Notes: generated by a model from the letters alone, not told the origin. A stretch of 43,318 nucleotides of DNA from Bacillota bacterium (GCA_012840725.1 DURQ01000058.1:1-43318); one strand, 5' to 3'. Shown: positions 1-9,280, counted from the stretch's first letter. Made by a program: numbers and translations.

Positions 1-1175
1 CCGTCTTCCTTTCCCTGGCTGAGGATTACAGGGAAATAGGGAAGGGCGACTGGCTGCGCACTCTTGAAGTCGTGCGGAAAGCCGATTCGGGAGTTTGGCA
101 GTGGGCGCCGATCACTGTCGTCGGCCCAGATACCGAGGAGCCTCCTTGGGAAGCTACCCTAGAGGATGTTCTGCTCTTCGCCGAACAGCTGCCCTCCACT
201 ATGTACACCTATGTCCAGGAGTACTGGGTTGGTCAGACAAACCTTCTGCCCGTCGAAGAAGACGAGGACGAGTTTTACTTCCCGGGCAATTCGGTCTACG
301 TTGCAGGGGTTCTCCCAGCGTACCTGGACTTTAAGGGGGCTCGGATGGGCAGGGGCAGCCTGTTTACGGTGGACGATGTGAGAAAAGGCAGCCCCGTCCT
401 GGTGCTCACGGATATCCTGGCCCGCGACCTTTTCGGAAATGCTGACCCCATCGGCCAGGCGGTTCCCTTAGGGACCCAGGAAGGAGGGACCATCGAGTTC
501 ACTGTCATCGGCGTATTGGCCCCTCCCTCTGAAGAGGAAAAGGATACGCTCTTCGAGGACAGCCGCATAGCTTGGGCACCGGTTACGGCGATCCCGAGCC
601 TTACAGGCGCCTCCCAAGGCACCTTCGCGTTCAACAACATCTCTGTGGGCATAGGCCAAGGAGTCAACCTTGCTTCAGCGGTGGAAATCGTCCGCAGCCA
701 GGCAGAACTGATCTGGGGTGAAGATACCGTAGGCGTGAGGAACCCCCTCGATGCTTGGCGGGAGTCCATGCGGCATATCCAGCGCTTTGCCGCCCTAATC
801 GGGCTGCTGGCGTCGGTGGGACTCGTTATCGCGGTGATCAACATCCTCAACTTGATGATGGCGCGGGTGATCAAGCGGGCCAAGTCCATCGGCCTGTCCA
901 TGGCTCTCGGGAGCTCCCGGAGGATGGTTTTCCGCCAGTTCATGATGGAAGCGGTCTTCCTTGGGATGGCTGGGGCTGTAGTGGGCATCGTCCTTTCCTT
1001 CGGCTTTGCTGAACTCTTTGAACGCGGCTACGGCTATCTGTACGGGACAGCCAAGGCAAGTGCCCGCATGGCGCTGGGCATCGCGATGGGTTTTGTCGTC
1101 AGTTTCCTGTTCGGTGTCTACCCGGCTTACCTGGGCTCTCGTGTTAATCCCGTAGATGCCCTGCGGGTAGAGTGA
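1..1175 (+). CDS. ABC transporter permease, MacB/FtsX family (5' end missing)
   Basis: The frame is already open at base 3, so the N-terminus lies outside the window. The visible part starts with a soluble extracytoplasmic region (MacB periplasmic-core type) and then has three hydrophobic segments, encoded at about 790-865, 940-1015 and 1065-1130. The last segment runs into the family's typical C-terminus, with a YPAYLGSRVNPVDALR motif close to the PxEAL ending of FtsX-type permeases. Such permeases pair with a MacB/LolD-type ATPase and move peptides, lipoproteins or antimicrobials out of the membrane; substrate cannot be read from the sequence. The next gene is a second permease of the same family, so the pair probably forms a heterodimer whose ATPase gene lies upstream of the window. 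Confidence 0.85.
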   Translation, partial: VFLSLAEDYREIGKGDWLRTLEVVRKADSGVWQWAPITVVGPDTEEPPWEATLEDVLLFAEQLPSTMYTYVQEYWVGQTNLLPVEEDEDEFYFPGNSVYVAGVLPAYLDFKGARMGRGSLFTVDDVRKGSPVLVLTDILARDLFGNADPIGQAVPLGTQEGGTIEFTVIGVLAPPSEEEKDTLFEDSRIAWAPVTAIPSLTGASQGTFAFNNISVGIGQGVNLASAVEIVRSQAELIWGEDTVGVRNPLDAWRESMRHIQRFAALIGLLASVGLVIAVINILNLMMARVIKRAKSIGLSMALGSSRRMVFRQFMMEAVFLGMAGAVVGIVLSFGFAELFERGYGYLYGTAKASARMALGIAMGFVVSFLFGVYPAYLGSRVNPVDALRVE

Positions 1176-1189
1176 GGGGAGGGAAGGGG

Positions 1190-2434
1190 ATGGAAACGCT
1201 CAAATTTACGTTCAGGATCATCAAGAAGCGGCCGCTGCGCTCCCTGCTCACCGTGCTCCAAGTGGCCCTCGGGGTGTGGATTGTCGCCGTCATCCTATCT
1301 CTGAACTTCGGCTTTGCCGGGAGATTAGCGGACATCAACGAGAACTTTGGTAAGTCCCTTGCCCGGATCAACATTTCCAAGTACGGCGAATACCAAGGGG
1401 TCAGGGTCATGGTTGATGTCACAAACAACCTGCGCTACGGAGACCTCGCCAGGCTCCGGGAAGGCCGGTACATCGAAGATGCGTTTATTATGGAGGACCT
1501 GTGGTCCCAGACGATAGTAGTTGACAACGTGGCCTACACAGTTATGTCGGCTGTGGAAGCATCGGCGGAGTACGCGGAGGCCTTGGGGCTGCAGCTGCTG
1601 GAAGGGCAGTTCTTTACCGAGGCAGATGTGGAACAGAAAAACCGGGTTGTCCTGCTGTCAGAACCGGTGGCCAGGCAGCTCTGGCCCAACCAGTCGGCTT
1701 TGGGGAAGACGATCAACCTGGTCGGTTTCGATGAAACCCGGACGCCGTTTCAGGTCATCGGCGTGTTTAAGTCCCTCCCGGCGCTCCTCGATTTGTTTGT
1801 CACCCAGGCTAACCTGATCTATCCCCTGGAGAGTACCAGGGTGCTGTCGCCTGATGCAGATTATGAGCCGGTGTACCGGAACATCTACATCAAGGCCGCT
1901 CAGGGAAGGATTTACGAGGCAGTTGAAGAGGCCAGTGTGCTGCTCGCCGACCGCGCCGTTGAAGATCTGACCGTGAATGCCCAGTACGTCCAGGAGTCCA
2001 ACAGCTACCTGCTTGATCAGATGGATATGATGAACTTTATCCTTGGGGCCTTCGCCTTCATCGCCGTCTTGGTGAGCGCCATCGGCATCTTGAGCATCAT
2101 GCTTGTGAGTGTGGTGGAAAGGACGCGGGAAGTGGGGCTGCGGCAGGCGCTGGGCGCGTCCAAAGCTTCGATCGTCGCGCAGATCCTCAACGAATCCCTG
2201 GTCTTTTCCCTGACCGGTTCTGTTCTGGGCGTGATCGCCGCCTATCTTACCTCTTCCTCCTTGATCGGAACCCTAATGCAGGAAGGGCTGTATGCGCAGT
2301 TCGATGGAGGCATTGAGCCCTCTGCTGCGCTTGTGGCGGTGGTGGTGGCTGTTGCCATGGGCCAGCTCTTCGGCCTTTACCCCGCTTGGCAGGCGGCGAG
2401 GATGGCGCCCGTGGAAGCACTGCGGGAAGGTTGA
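1190..2434 (+). CDS. ABC transporter permease, MacB/FtsX family
   Basis: This 414-residue protein has the full MacB-type layout: one N-terminal membrane helix (about residues 18-40), a large extracytoplasmic domain, and three C-terminal helices. The FtsX signature RTREVGLRQALGAS lies between helices 2 and 3, and the protein ends in a YPAWQAARMAPVEALR motif. I chose the ATG at 1190 because a purine-rich ribosome binding site (GGGAGGGAAGGGG) sits just before it. A GTG at 1172 overlapping the upstream stop is possible but has no such site. It follows the first permease by 14 bases, so the two are co-transcribed and probably form a heterodimeric channel. The ATPase is not in the window and the substrate is unknown. 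Confidence 0.87.
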   Translation: METLKFTFRIIKKRPLRSLLTVLQVALGVWIVAVILSLNFGFAGRLADINENFGKSLARINISKYGEYQGVRVMVDVTNNLRYGDLARLREGRYIEDAFIMEDLWSQTIVVDNVAYTVMSAVEASAEYAEALGLQLLEGQFFTEADVEQKNRVVLLSEPVARQLWPNQSALGKTINLVGFDETRTPFQVIGVFKSLPALLDLFVTQANLIYPLESTRVLSPDADYEPVYRNIYIKAAQGRIYEAVEEASVLLADRAVEDLTVNAQYVQESNSYLLDQMDMMNFILGAFAFIAVLVSAIGILSIMLVSVVERTREVGLRQALGASKASIVAQILNESLVFSLTGSVLGVIAAYLTSSSLIGTLMQEGLYAQFDGGIEPSAALVAVVVAVAMGQLFGLYPAWQAARMAPVEALREG

Positions 2435-2457
2435 TGTGAGCCGCTGCTTTGACGTCT

Positions 2458-2486
2458 TTGACATTGCACCATAACTCATCTATACT
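2458..2486 (+). promoter_or_regulatory. Sigma-A-type promoter of the potABCD operon
   Basis: A perfect -35 box TTGACA (2458-2463) is followed after exactly 17 bases by TATACT (2481-2486), one mismatch from the -10 consensus. It lies in the gap between the permease pair and potA, about 50 bases before the potA start. This is the strongest housekeeping-type promoter I see in the window and makes potABCD an independent transcription unit. Confidence 0.8.
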
Positions 2487-2534
2487 AACCTTGAAGGTTA
2501 TTTTCGCTAGTATCTGCGGGGAAGGAAGTTGCCT

Positions 2535-3641
2535 GTGAAGCAGCCGCTGCTCGCCTTGGTCAACCTTAACAAATACTACGGCGATGTCCACGTCCTGAAG
2601 GATATTTCATTCACCATCAACGAAGGGGAGTTTCTTACCCTCCTGGGGCCTTCCGGGTGCGGCAAGACCACCCTGCTGCGCTGCATCGCAGGGCTGGAAC
2701 GCATCGAATCGGGGGATATCCTGCTGGAGGGCGCCTCAATTAAGGAACTGGCGCCGAACAAGCGCAACGTCAATACGGTGTTTCAGAACTACGCCCTCTT
2801 TCCTCATCTCAACGTGTACGACAACATCGCCTACGGACCGCGCATGAAGAAGTCTCTGAGCGAAGCCGAGCTGAAAAAGAGAGTGGTGCAAGTGCTGGAA
2901 CTCGTGCAGATGTCCGGCTATGAACAGCGCATGCCCCATCAGCTGTCTGGGGGGCAGAGGCAGAGAATCGCCATTGCCAGGGCGCTGATCAATGAGCCGG
3001 CTATTCTGCTTTTGGATGAGCCCCTTGGCGCACTCGACCTCAAGCTGCGCAAGTACATGCAGACAGAGCTGGCCCGGCTGCAGCGCAAAACAGGGACTAC
3101 TTTCGTCTACGTGACTCACGATCAGGAAGAAGCACTGAACATGTCCGACCGCATCGTAGTTATCGACCAGGGGCAGGTGCAGCAGTTGGGAAGTCCTCGG
3201 GAGATCTACAACAGTCCCGCCAACCTGTTTGTCACCAGCTTCATTGGGGACCGGAACATCGTCCCCGTGAGGGTCTTGGAAGTGGGCGAAGAACGGGCCC
3301 GGGTGAAGCTGGGAGAAGACAGCGTGCTGGTGCGCAGCTCGCGCACAAATGGAAAAGCCCTGCAGGCCGGCGAAGAGGCGGTTTTGGCCATCTTAATGGA
3401 CAAGATGAGGGTCTCCTGCGAGGAAGCCGAGAATGCCCTGCGGGGTACGGTGGCGTCCATCCACTATGCGGGATCCCAGATCCGCATCGAAGTCCGAGTC
3501 GCCGACAGGATCCTCACCGTGGTGGAGTACCAGAAGATGGACTGCGACTGTGCAGTCGGCGATGCGGTCAGCGTCACTTGGGAAGACAGCGGAGCCATCC
3601 TGCTCCCCAAAGAAGACGGGTGGGAGGAGAGGGGCTTTTAG
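2535..3641 (+). CDS. potA: Spermidine/putrescine ABC transporter ATP-binding protein
   Basis: PotA is the cytoplasmic ATPase that drives polyamine import through PotB and PotC. The protein is 368 residues. Walker A (GPSGCGKT) is at residues 38-45, followed by the Q-loop region (FQNYALFPH), the ABC signature LSGGQRQR, Walker B LLLDEPLGALD and the switch histidine in VTHDQEEAL. A C-terminal TOBE-like domain of about 120 residues follows, as in PotA/MalK-type ATPases. I prefer the GTG at 2535, which is 8-10 bases after GGGGAAGG; a TTG at 2529 is too close to that site. The stop codon directly abuts the ATG of potB. Another compound imported by this subfamily cannot be excluded, but the potABCD order supports polyamines. 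Confidence 0.92.
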   Translation: MKQPLLALVNLNKYYGDVHVLKDISFTINEGEFLTLLGPSGCGKTTLLRCIAGLERIESGDILLEGASIKELAPNKRNVNTVFQNYALFPHLNVYDNIAYGPRMKKSLSEAELKKRVVQVLELVQMSGYEQRMPHQLSGGQRQRIAIARALINEPAILLLDEPLGALDLKLRKYMQTELARLQRKTGTTFVYVTHDQEEALNMSDRIVVIDQGQVQQLGSPREIYNSPANLFVTSFIGDRNIVPVRVLEVGEERARVKLGEDSVLVRSSRTNGKALQAGEEAVLAILMDKMRVSCEEAENALRGTVASIHYAGSQIRIEVRVADRILTVVEYQKMDCDCAVGDAVSVTWEDSGAILLPKEDGWEERGF

Positions 3642-4493
3642 ATGAGTACCTGGAAGCGAAACCTATTGGCTGCACCTGTTCTCCTCTGGATCGGGCTTCT
3701 GGTGGGCGTCCCCATGGTGCTCGTGGTTGCACTCAGCTTCCTATCCAGGGATAACCTCGGCAACATCGTCTACCAGTTTACCCTGGACAACTACCGCCGG
3801 GTTCTGGACCCCATCTACCTGCGGGTGTTCTGGAACTCGCTGCTGCTGGCCCTGCTCACAGGCGTGATCACGCTGTTGATCGGTTATCCCGTGGCATACA
3901 TCAGCGCCAACCTCCCGCCCCGGCGGCGGGCCCTGGCCTTGGGGCTGATCATGCTGCCCTTCTGGATCTCCAGCCTGCTGCGCACCTATGGCTGGATGAT
4001 CCTCCTCGGGAATACGGGGCTCATCAACAACCTGCTGCTGGCCTTGGGAATCGTCGACCGGCCGCTGCCCATGATGTACAAGTTCGGCACCAGCCTGGTG
4101 GGTACAGCCTATATGCTGCTGCCCTTTATGGTCGTGGCAGTCTTCAACTCAGTGGACAAACTCGATCGTTCGCTCCTGGAAGCCTCCTACGACCTTGGAG
4201 CGAGCCGGCGGCAGACCTTTTTCCACATCACCATCCCGCTCACCCTGCCCGGCATCGTGGGCGGCTTTACCCTGGTGTTCATCCCCGCCCTCGGCCTGTA
4301 CTTCGTGTCTGACCTGTTGGGAGGCGGCAATACCGTCTTTTTGGGCAATCTGATCCACACCATGGCTACGCGGGGCAGGAACCGGCCGCTGGCCGCAGCC
4401 TTTTCCCTGGGCATGGTCGCCCTGGCGCTTCTGGTATTATCGCTGTACTGGAAGGTGAGCAAAGACAAGAGTGGGGAGGCGCTGTTCCAGTGA
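3642..4493 (+). CDS. potB: Spermidine/putrescine ABC transporter permease PotB
   Basis: This is a 283-residue inner-membrane permease with six predicted hydrophobic segments. The EAA loop that docks on the ATPase is visible at about residues 179-204 (EASYDLGAS, then PLTLPGI). It starts on the base after the potA stop and ends in a 4-base ATGA-type overlap with potC (GTGA here), so the genes are translationally coupled. PotB and PotC form the heterodimeric channel for polyamine import. Length and the conserved stretch LPFWISSLLRTYGWM match PotB/HisM-type binding-protein-dependent permeases. Confidence 0.92.
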   Translation: MSTWKRNLLAAPVLLWIGLLVGVPMVLVVALSFLSRDNLGNIVYQFTLDNYRRVLDPIYLRVFWNSLLLALLTGVITLLIGYPVAYISANLPPRRRALALGLIMLPFWISSLLRTYGWMILLGNTGLINNLLLALGIVDRPLPMMYKFGTSLVGTAYMLLPFMVVAVFNSVDKLDRSLLEASYDLGASRRQTFFHITIPLTLPGIVGGFTLVFIPALGLYFVSDLLGGGNTVFLGNLIHTMATRGRNRPLAAAFSLGMVALALLVLSLYWKVSKDKSGEALFQ

Positions 4494-5275
4494 AGGCCAA
4501 AACGCGTGGATTCGGCACTGTCTATCTGTCCCTTTTCTTTGTCTTCCTCTACCTGCCCGTGCTCAGCGTTGTGCTCTATTCCTTCAACGCCAGCCGCTCC
4601 ACGGCTCAATGGACGGGCTGGACCCTTGACTGGTACCGCCAGCTGTTCAGCGACCGGGCAATCGTGGAAGCCTTTCGGGTGAGCATTGTCGTGGCACTGC
4701 TCACCGCCCTGCTGTCCGCAGTGCTGGGCACCTTTGCAGCTGTCATCTCCCTCTGGGTCACATCTCGCATGAAAACGGCCATCCAGGGGATGATGATCCT
4801 GCCCTTGATCGTTCCCGAAGTGGCACTGGGAGTATCTCTGCTCTTCTTTTTCAACGCCATGCGCCTGCCCTTCGGGGTGTTGACGCTGGTGCTGTCCCAC
4901 TCGCTGTTCTGCGTGCCCTACGTGTACATCATGGTCAGGCTGCGGCTGCAGGAGATCGACCGCTCGATTCTCGAGTCGGCCCTCGATCTTGGGGCTAGTA
5001 CCTGGCAGATGGTGCGGACGATCATCCTCCCGCTGGTTGCGCCCTCCATTGTCACAGCAGCCCTGCTCTGCCTGGCTATGTCGCTGGATGACGTGATCAT
5101 TTCAACGTACATGTCCGGGCCGCGCAGCACCACCCTGCCGGTGCATGTATTTTCCATGATGCGCGTGGGCGTTACTCCAAAGGTAAACGCGCTCTGCACC
5201 TTGATTTTAATCGGAACGTTTTTCATAATAGGATTGAGCCAGCTGATCACTAACAAGAGGAGGTTTGCCAAGTGA
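4490..5275 (+). CDS. potC: Spermidine/putrescine ABC transporter permease PotC
   Basis: This is the second channel subunit, 261 residues, with six hydrophobic segments and an EAA loop (ESALDLGAS, then ILPLVAPSI) at about residues 163-190. It starts at a GTG that overlaps the potB stop by 4 bases and ends with the same kind of overlap with potD. The motif SLDDVIISTYMSGP near residue 200 is characteristic of PotC. The tight overlaps imply balanced translation of PotB, PotC and PotD. Confidence 0.92.
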   Translation: MKAKTRGFGTVYLSLFFVFLYLPVLSVVLYSFNASRSTAQWTGWTLDWYRQLFSDRAIVEAFRVSIVVALLTALLSAVLGTFAAVISLWVTSRMKTAIQGMMILPLIVPEVALGVSLLFFFNAMRLPFGVLTLVLSHSLFCVPYVYIMVRLRLQEIDRSILESALDLGASTWQMVRTIILPLVAPSIVTAALLCLAMSLDDVIISTYMSGPRSTTLPVHVFSMMRVGVTPKVNALCTLILIGTFFIIGLSQLITNKRRFAK

Positions 5276-6330
5276 ACAGGAAAAGCGCTGTACTGCTGAT
5301 TGCCGCTGCGCTGGTTTTTGCCGCTGCGGCTGCCGCCGGAGCGCAGGCCAGGCCCGGCGAAATCACCCTCATGACCTGGGGAGGCGACTTTGTACCCCGG
5401 GCGATCATCGAGGAGTTTGAAAAGGAAACGGGCATTAAGGTCCACTACAAGGAAGTAACCTCCAATGAAGACATGCAGTCTCTGCTGGAGGCTAACCCGG
5501 ATCAGTACGATCTTATCATCTGCACCGACTACATGGTGGACATCCTCCGCCAGAACGGCATGCTCGAAGTGCTGGACAAGTCGCAGATGCCCAACTACAG
5601 CAACATCAACCCGGTGTACCTGAACAAGTACTACGATCCCGAGAGCGAGTACGCTATCCCGTACGCCATCTCCATTTCTCTGCTTCTGGTCAACCAAGAA
5701 GAGGTTGAGAGATTGGGCGCCAAGCCCATCACCACCTACAGTGATCTCTGGCAGCCTGAACTGCGCAGCAAAGTGGTTGTTGTTGATTGGTCGGTAGAGA
5801 TCATGGGCATTGTGCTCAAGTCTCTGGGCTACGAGTACAACGAAACCGACCCCGCCAAGGTTGCCGAGGCCAGGGAGAAACTTTTCGCCCTCAAGCCCAA
5901 CATCGTGCGCTTTGAGACCAACACTCCCGAAGACTCGCTGATCAACGGAGAAGCCGTTGCCGGGTTCATGTACTCCAACCAGGCAGTAAAGGGCAATGCG
6001 GCTGATCCACGGCTGCAGCCGGTCTTCCCCACGGAAGGCATGCCCATCTTCATGGACTGCTGGGTCATGTCCAAGGCCGCGCCGAACAAAGAAGGTGCTT
6101 ATCAGTTCCTCGACTTCATCATGCGGCCTGAGATCGCGGCGGAGATCGCCGATATCACCAAGTTCACCACCCCCAACAAGGCAGCCGAACCGTTCCTGCC
6201 GGAAGACTACAGGAACAACCCCATGCTCAACCTGCCCGATGAGGTTGTGGAGAACACCAGCTTCTACATTGGCGTAGACAAGGTTCTGGTCGAATACGAA
6301 CACATCTACACCGAGTTCAAGCTGAGATAA
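5272..6330 (+). CDS. potD: Polyamine-binding periplasmic/extracellular protein PotD
   Basis: PotD captures spermidine or putrescine outside the membrane and delivers it to PotBC. The 352-residue protein has an N-terminal signal sequence (residues 1 to about 26, ending GAQA) followed by the PotD core, including MTWGGDF, DLIICTDYMV and the YAIPYAI strand. The GTG start overlaps the potC stop by 4 bases. Oddly for a Gram-positive-type binding protein, the signal peptide has no lipobox cysteine, so it looks cleaved by signal peptidase I instead of lipid-anchored. That could mean a periplasm-like compartment or release. The operon ends after this gene at a strong hairpin. Confidence 0.9.
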   Translation: MNRKSAVLLIAAALVFAAAAAAGAQARPGEITLMTWGGDFVPRAIIEEFEKETGIKVHYKEVTSNEDMQSLLEANPDQYDLIICTDYMVDILRQNGMLEVLDKSQMPNYSNINPVYLNKYYDPESEYAIPYAISISLLLVNQEEVERLGAKPITTYSDLWQPELRSKVVVVDWSVEIMGIVLKSLGYEYNETDPAKVAEAREKLFALKPNIVRFETNTPEDSLINGEAVAGFMYSNQAVKGNAADPRLQPVFPTEGMPIFMDCWVMSKAAPNKEGAYQFLDFIMRPEIAAEIADITKFTTPNKAAEPFLPEDYRNNPMLNLPDEVVENTSFYIGVDKVLVEYEHIYTEFKLR

Positions 6331-6343
6331 GCAAGACCACAAC

Positions 6344-6374
6344 AAAAGCCTAGGGAACGCACCCTAGGCTTTTT
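6344..6374. terminator. Bidirectional rho-independent terminator between potD and tex
   Basis: A 12-bp perfect stem (AAAAGCCTAGGG, 6344-6355, with CCCTAGGCTTTT, 6362-6373) closes a 6-base loop. The A-rich left side and T-rich right side let it work in both directions. The tex stop codon (CTA on the plus strand, 6364-6366) lies inside the right arm, so the hairpin doubles as the end of the tex coding sequence. Confidence 0.9.
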
Positions 6375-8523
6375 CGATCTTCATGGACAGACTGATCCTT
6401 CCCAGTTTCGGGTCCACGCTGAGCACCCGGACCGTGACGATGTCTCCGACTTGAACCACATCGGTGGGGTGCCGCACGTACTCGTCACTGAGCTGCGAAA
6501 TGTGAACAAGCCCGGCCTTCTTAACACCTATATCTACAAAGGCACCGAAGTCCACCACATTCTGCACAGTACCCTTGAGCACCATGCCCGGGCTGAGATC
6601 CTCCATGCTCAGCACATCGGCCCGGAACAGCGGGGGAGGGAGTTCATCCCTGGGATCCCGCCCCGGCTGGCTCAAGGAGGCGATGATGTCCCGCACCGTG
6701 GGTACTCCCGCCCCGAGGCTCGAAGCCACCCGTTCGGGATCGAGCTCTCGCAGCTTGGCCCGCAGCTGAGAAAGGGCTTCTCTGCTCTGCAGGCCATCGG
6801 GGCTGAAGCCGCACGCGGCCAGGATCTCTCTGGCCAGGGGATAGGATTCTGGGTGGACTGCGGTGTTGTCCAGGGGCTCTGTGCCCTCGGCTATGCGCAG
6901 GAAACCCGCGGCCTGCTCAAAGGTCTTCGGCCCGATCCCCTTTACTTTCTTGAGCTCCTCCCGCCTTTTGAACGGGCCGTTCGCGGTGCGGTGGTTGACG
7001 ATCTCGTGAGCGCTCTTGGTAGAAAGGCCGGAAACATAACGCAAAAGGGCACTTGAGGCCGTGTTGAGGTTAACGCCCACATGGTTGACGCAGCTTTCGA
7101 CCACCGTGTCCAGGGCATCGGAAAGTTCCTTCTGGTTCACATCGTGCTGGTACTGGCCTACGCCGAGGGACTTGGGTTCGATCTTGACCAGCTCCGCCAG
7201 GGGATCCTGAACCCGCCGCGCGATGGATACAGCCCCGCGCATGGACACGTCAAGCTCAGGAAACTCCTCTCTGGCCAGCTCTGAGGCGGAGTAGACCGAC
7301 GCGCCCGCCTCGCTCACCACCAGATACTGCACTGCGGGGCAGTATTCTTTGACCAGTTCTGCGGCTAGCTTTTCCGTTTCTCTGCAGGCCGTGCCGTTCC
7401 CGATGGTGATGAGGGTGACTCCGTGTTTGCTGACCAGGGAGGCAAGCAGGCGCAGCGCTTCCTGCCACCGCCCCTGAGGTTCGTGGGGGTAGATCGCCTT
7501 GCATTCCAGCAGCTGGCCGAACTCATCCACCACCGCAACCTTGCAGCCTGTGCGGAAACCGGGGTCGATGCCCAGCACGCGCCGGCCCCTTACGGGGCTC
7601 TGCATGAGCAGATTCTGGAGGTTCTTGGCGAAGATCTGGATGGCGTGCTTTTCGGCGGTTTCGGTGAGAGCGTTCCGGATTTCCCGCTCCACGCTGGGAG
7701 CTGATAGGCGGGCGTAGCCGTCCTCGATGGCGGCCCTAAGGTAAGGCGCTGCCGGCGAAGAGCCGTTTGTGATGACCTGGCGGCAGAGGAGGGTATGGAC
7801 TCGCTCCGCATCGACCTCGATCTTTACCTTCAGAGCGCCGAGCCGCTCCCCGCGGTTGATTGCGAGGATGCGGTGGGGCGGGATCTTGGCCACAGGTTCG
7901 CGGTAGGCGAAGTACATCTGGAACTCCTCGGCCTCAGGCGCATCTTCCTTGTCGGATCTCTCCACTGCCAGGATCCCAGCATCAAAGGTGAACTTGCGCA
8001 GCAGGGCCCGCTGGCGGGGGTCATCGGCAAAAAGTTCAGCAAGGATATCCTGAGCTCCCTGCAGGGCATCTTCTATGCTGGGTACATCATCTGTGAGAAA
8101 CCCCTCCGCGAGCTGCCTGGGATCGTCCCTGCCCTGGGCCAGAAGAAGGTCGGCCAGGGGCTCAAGACCCTTTTCTTTGGCGATGGACGCCCGGGTTCTC
8201 CGTTTGGGCCGGAAAGGACGGTACAGGTCTTCCAGTTCCTGAAGAGTAACCGCCGCCTCAACAGCAGCGCTGATCTCCGGGGTCAGTTTTCCTTGAGCCT
8301 CGATCAGGCGCACTACTTCTTCCCTGCGGCTCTGCAGGCTGCGCAGATAACCCAGGCGCTCCGCCAGGGACCTGAGCTGAACCTCATCCAGCTCTCCCGT
8401 TGCTTCCTTGCGGTAACGGGCGATGAAGGGGATGGTGTTCCCCTCGTCCAGAAGCGCGACCGTGCGTTCCACCTGCTCCAGCCGGAGTTTGAGTTCGGCG
8501 GCGAGCTGCCTTGTGATCTCCAT
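6364..8523 (-). CDS. tex: Tex family RNA-binding transcription accessory protein
   Basis: The 719-residue protein has the full Tex layout. An N-terminal helical region includes DEGNTIPFIARYRKEATG. A YqgF-like RNase H-fold domain starts at GRRVLGIDPGFRTG. A helix-hairpin-helix stretch reads LNTASSALLRYVSG and later VKGIGPKTFEQAAGF. A C-terminal S1 RNA-binding domain runs from GMVLKGTVQNVVDFGAFVDIG to the end. Tex binds nucleic acid and influences transcription and RNA turnover in other bacteria. I chose the ATG at 8523 (MEITRQLA), which matches the family N-terminus and lies 9 bases from AGGAG; an ATG at 8529 is an alternative. The gene diverges from the YigZ-family gene across 83 bases. Confidence 0.95.
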   Translation of the reverse strand: MEITRQLAAELKLRLEQVERTVALLDEGNTIPFIARYRKEATGELDEVQLRSLAERLGYLRSLQSRREEVVRLIEAQGKLTPEISAAVEAAVTLQELEDLYRPFRPKRRTRASIAKEKGLEPLADLLLAQGRDDPRQLAEGFLTDDVPSIEDALQGAQDILAELFADDPRQRALLRKFTFDAGILAVERSDKEDAPEAEEFQMYFAYREPVAKIPPHRILAINRGERLGALKVKIEVDAERVHTLLCRQVITNGSSPAAPYLRAAIEDGYARLSAPSVEREIRNALTETAEKHAIQIFAKNLQNLLMQSPVRGRRVLGIDPGFRTGCKVAVVDEFGQLLECKAIYPHEPQGRWQEALRLLASLVSKHGVTLITIGNGTACRETEKLAAELVKEYCPAVQYLVVSEAGASVYSASELAREEFPELDVSMRGAVSIARRVQDPLAELVKIEPKSLGVGQYQHDVNQKELSDALDTVVESCVNHVGVNLNTASSALLRYVSGLSTKSAHEIVNHRTANGPFKRREELKKVKGIGPKTFEQAAGFLRIAEGTEPLDNTAVHPESYPLAREILAACGFSPDGLQSREALSQLRAKLRELDPERVASSLGAGVPTVRDIIASLSQPGRDPRDELPPPLFRADVLSMEDLSPGMVLKGTVQNVVDFGAFVDIGVKKAGLVHISQLSDEYVRHPTDVVQVGDIVTVRVLSVDPKLGRISLSMKIEKA

Positions 8524-8606
8524 GTGCATCCGCTCCTTCCTGAATAGAATAGCAGAACGGGAAGGAAGACGCAAAGAAATGTGGAACGATAGCTTGAGGT
8601 GGTAGC

Positions 8607-9251
8607 ATGCTGGCAGAGTACAGAACGGTGGCGCAGGAAGCCGAAATCACGCTCGTGGAGAAGAAGTCCAAGTTCATCGCCCGCATCAAGCCGGTAGAGA
8701 GCCGGGAAGAAGCGGAGGCGTTCGTGGAAGAGGTGCGCAAGATCCACTGGAGTGCCACCCACAATGTACCTGCTTACATCATCGGCATCAATCAAGAAGT
8801 GCAGAAATACAGTGATGACGGCGAGCCCAGCGGCACGGCAGGCCTGCCCGTGCTGGAGGTGCTCAAGGCCAATGAGGTGGTAAACGCGGCCATCGTGGTT
8901 ACCCGTTATTTCGGCGGCATCCTTCTCGGGCGCGGGGGATTGGTCCGCGCCTACGGCGGGGCTGCCCGGGAGGCCCTGACGACTGCGGGCATCGTCCGCA
9001 TGGTACCGGCCCAAGAAGCGGCGATCACCGTGGACTACGTCCATGGGGGAAGAGTGCAGAACGAGCTGCTCAGCCGCAACGTGTCGTTGTCCGGCATCGA
9101 GTACCTGGAGCGCATCACCTTCCGGGTGCTGCTCATGCCTGGCGAACGGGAGGCGCTCCGCCAGCTCATCCAAGAAATAACCGCCAACGCCTTCACCTGG
9201 CAGGATGGGAGAGAGGTATACCGCGCCATCCCCCTTGAGGCGGAGAAATGA
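8607..9251 (+). CDS. YigZ/IMPACT family protein (UPF0029)
   Basis: This 214-residue protein has the UPF0029 N-terminal domain, with EKKSKFIA, the KYSDDGEPSGTAG motif and VVTRYFGGILLGRGGLVRAY. A small C-terminal ferredoxin-like domain (DUF1949 type) follows from about residue 140. Relatives are E. coli YigZ and B. subtilis YvyE. Eukaryotic IMPACT binds Gcn1, but the bacterial role is not established; a link to the translation machinery has been suggested. The start is an ATG after GAGGTGG. It is divergent from tex and followed by a 106-base gap holding the promoter of the next operon. Confidence 0.9.
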   Translation: MLAEYRTVAQEAEITLVEKKSKFIARIKPVESREEAEAFVEEVRKIHWSATHNVPAYIIGINQEVQKYSDDGEPSGTAGLPVLEVLKANEVVNAAIVVTRYFGGILLGRGGLVRAYGGAAREALTTAGIVRMVPAQEAAITVDYVHGGRVQNELLSRNVSLSGIEYLERITFRVLLMPGEREALRQLIQEITANAFTWQDGREVYRAIPLEAEK

Positions 9252-9280
9252 ACAGATTTTTCTCGGCCTTGAGCCCGGTT

